From positions 38,415-102,414 of the forward strand of contig CAVOSX010000007.1 of assembly GCA_963699015.1 (NCBI GenBank): 64,000 nt of DNA, read 5' to 3'. The stretch comes from PALSA-505 sp963699015. Lineage in GTDB: Bacteria; Actinomycetota; Actinomycetes; Streptosporangiales; Streptosporangiaceae. Shown in pieces: positions 63,940-64,000 of this stretch (position 1 is the first letter of the stretch; the number at the start of each line of letters is the position of its first letter). A program made the translations under genes and the position numbers. The notes under the pieces are model-generated. The model was not told the DNA's origin and did not search any database. It saw nothing but the letters and a program-made list of their open reading frames with translations.

Positions 63940-64000
63940 GCCGCCTTAGCTCAGACGGTCAGAGCGACGCACTCGTAATGCGTAGGTCATCGGTTCGATT
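63940..64000 (+). tRNA. tRNA-Thr (anticodon CGT), cut by the window end
   Basis: It starts GCCGCCTTAGCTCAGACGGT. The D arm is complete, the anticodon arm is ACGCA-CTCGTAA-TGCGT with anticodon CGU, and the T loop GGTTCGATT is reached at base 64000. The acceptor 3' strand lies beyond the window. Its place after the hydrolase matches other actinomycetes. Confidence 0.93.

Overview
This window is high-GC DNA from an actinomycete, probably a Streptosporangiales or Thermomonosporaceae-like organism. The reasons are the strong G/C codon bias, GTG starts, many leaderless genes (TANNNT box 6-7 nt before the start codon), an F420-type flavin oxidoreductase, DUF5703, a BlaI/M56 pair, and the order topA, MFS-tmk, holB, PSP1, secreted hydrolase, tRNA-Thr. 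The lineage is inferred from gene content only.

Layout. 1-5 kb: Smr fragment, deazaflavin-dependent oxidoreductase, a gluconokinase/ROK-kinase/His-rich membrane protein series, and two aldo/keto reductases. 5-8 kb: polar amino-acid ABC importer whose binding protein is frameshifted. 8-14 kb: secreted phosphoesterase, FAD disulfide-reductase-like enzyme, RecQ, small proteins and an alpha/beta hydrolase. 14-20 kb: large LuxR-type ATPase regulator, ECF sigma factor joined to a membrane anti-sigma-like half, zinc-ribbon membrane protein. 20-25 kb: short-form 6-phosphogluconate dehydrogenase, FHA protein plus unknown partner, APC permease facing an Lrp regulator. 25-27 kb: DedA and a BlaI/M56 pair that appear to share one operator.

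27-34 kb holds the most notable locus: a GPAT (PlsB) overlapping a single gene that fuses HAD phosphatase, AGPAT and wax-ester/DGAT domains. Together these could cover every step from glycerol-3-phosphate to triacylglycerol. DinB and DUF72 lie just upstream on the same strand.

34-42 kb: alpha-hydroxyacid oxidase/amidase/SDR cluster, Asp-box secreted protein, a TrxR-like three-part flavoprotein with a membrane partner, and LexA. 42-46 kb: thiamine-precursor ABC importer under a TPP riboswitch. 46-52 kb: a lower-GC secreted-protein gene, TehA/SLAC1, DUF1275, MFS exporter and a G1-type peptidase. 52-64 kb: tRNA-Leu(GAG), frameshifted M20 peptidase, DUF5703, then the conserved topA-tmk-holB-PSP1-hydrolase-tRNA-Thr(CGU) block.

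Five otherwise intact genes carry single-base frameshifts, so residual sequencing error must be excluded before calling them biological. Short tandem repeats, mostly in frame and coding for low-complexity linkers, recur in many genes.
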